Below, one piece after another: positions 63,899 to 64,000 of a stretch of 64,000 nucleotides of DNA (positions are counted from its first letter, which is position 1; each line of letters opens with the position of its first letter). The DNA is from Bacillus carboniphilus (GTDB taxonomy: Bacteria > Bacillota > Bacilli > Bacillales > JC228): NCBI RefSeq assembly GCF_039522365.1, contig NZ_BAAADJ010000024.1:51435-115434 (forward strand), written 5' to 3'. A program made the position numbers and the translations under genes. The notes below the pieces were generated by a model. That model was not told the DNA's origin, made no database searches, and saw only the letters and a program-made list of their open reading frames with translations.

Positions 63899-64000
63899 GT
63901 GCGCCCAGCATGGGTGCAATCTATAGGGTGCAAGTCCCGAACTGTGAAGGCAGAAGTAGCAGTAGCTTAACGCAAGGGTGTCCGTGGTGACGCGGAATCT
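63899..64000 (+). mobile_element. 5' end of a group II intron (probably class IIC), cut by the window edge
   Basis: From 63899 the sequence starts GTGCGCCCAGCATGGGTGC, the canonical GUGYG 5' end with the first domain I stem, followed by further recognisable domain I segments (AGGGTGCAAGTCCCGAACTG, GGTGTCCGTGGTGACGCGG). It lies directly downstream of a terminator hairpin, as expected for class IIC insertion. The reverse-transcriptase ORF and the 3' end are outside the window, so intactness cannot be judged. Confidence 0.8.

Noticed and set aside
63656..63970. Short ORFs at the right end
   Set aside because: They cross the 114-bp repeat and the intron start; no coding support.

Overview
The window looks like a chromosomal stretch of a low-GC, endospore-forming Bacillaceae species (Bacillus or a close relative). 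The pointers are strong AGGAGG-type ribosome binding sites, frequent TTG and GTG starts, many hairpin plus T-run terminators, and typical Bacillus genes: guaC, AprX-type subtilase, YuzL and YkuS small proteins, glgBCDA, an LnrLMN/JK-like ABC transporter with two-component system, kbl-tdh and ECF transport. No rRNA, tRNA, phage or CRISPR is visible. The only mobile DNA is a group II intron whose 5' end begins about 100 bases before the right edge.

Layout. 1-10 kb: the tail of an unknown acidic protein, a degenerate FtsZ-like protein, a UMF1/Atg22-type transporter, a SgrR_N-STAS-like regulator, GMP reductase, a CoA-type NUDIX hydrolase, a FrnE-like DsbA protein, a sulfite-oxidase-type molybdoenzyme, a drug-efflux MFS protein and a fused MsrAB. 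10-20 kb: two CBO0543-like membrane proteins, a Fur-box-controlled ferric iron ABC transporter, and an ECF transporter operon headed by a SAM hydroxide adenosyltransferase with a possible pseudoknot over its ribosome binding site. 20-31 kb: rRNA methyltransferase, TraB-family protein, a large unknown membrane protein, SDR, peptide transporter, GNAT, an RNase H1 very like the structurally studied B. halodurans enzyme, and GlnRS, which is uncommon in Bacilli. 31-39 kb: glycogen synthesis (GH15-like enzyme, glgB-C-D-A) without glgP. 39-49.6 kb: a 67-residue protein that is about one third cysteine, AprX, asparaginase, an M50 protease that seems to start at ATT, a His/Gly-repeat protein, and a five-gene LnrLMN/JK-like operon followed by a nucleotidyltransferase. 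49.8-58.6 kb: amidohydrolase plus partner transporter, ABC exporter, an MBL hydrolase-TetR pair with tandem operators, a split ThrE-type exporter and an RlmI-like methyltransferase. 58.6-64 kb: hutH behind a transcribed leader with a terminator, yuzL, ykuS, and kbl-tdh behind a cre-like site.

The intergenic DNA is unusually rich in repeats: a tandem array of twelve 21-bp units (32.5 kb), a tandem array of twelve 20-bp units touching the hutH stop codon (60.3 kb), two clusters of an interspersed ATAACGGA...GTCCG element (6.5 and 54.4 kb), a roughly 190-bp multi-hairpin element (31.0 kb) and a 114-bp element with terminal inverted repeats (63.7 kb). The arrays and clusters share a TTCCG/CGGAA core. 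Observations most worth following are the FtsZ-like protein, the Cys/His-rich and His/Gly-rich mini-proteins, the SAM-hydrolase/ECF operon with its leader, the hutH leader and the repeats.
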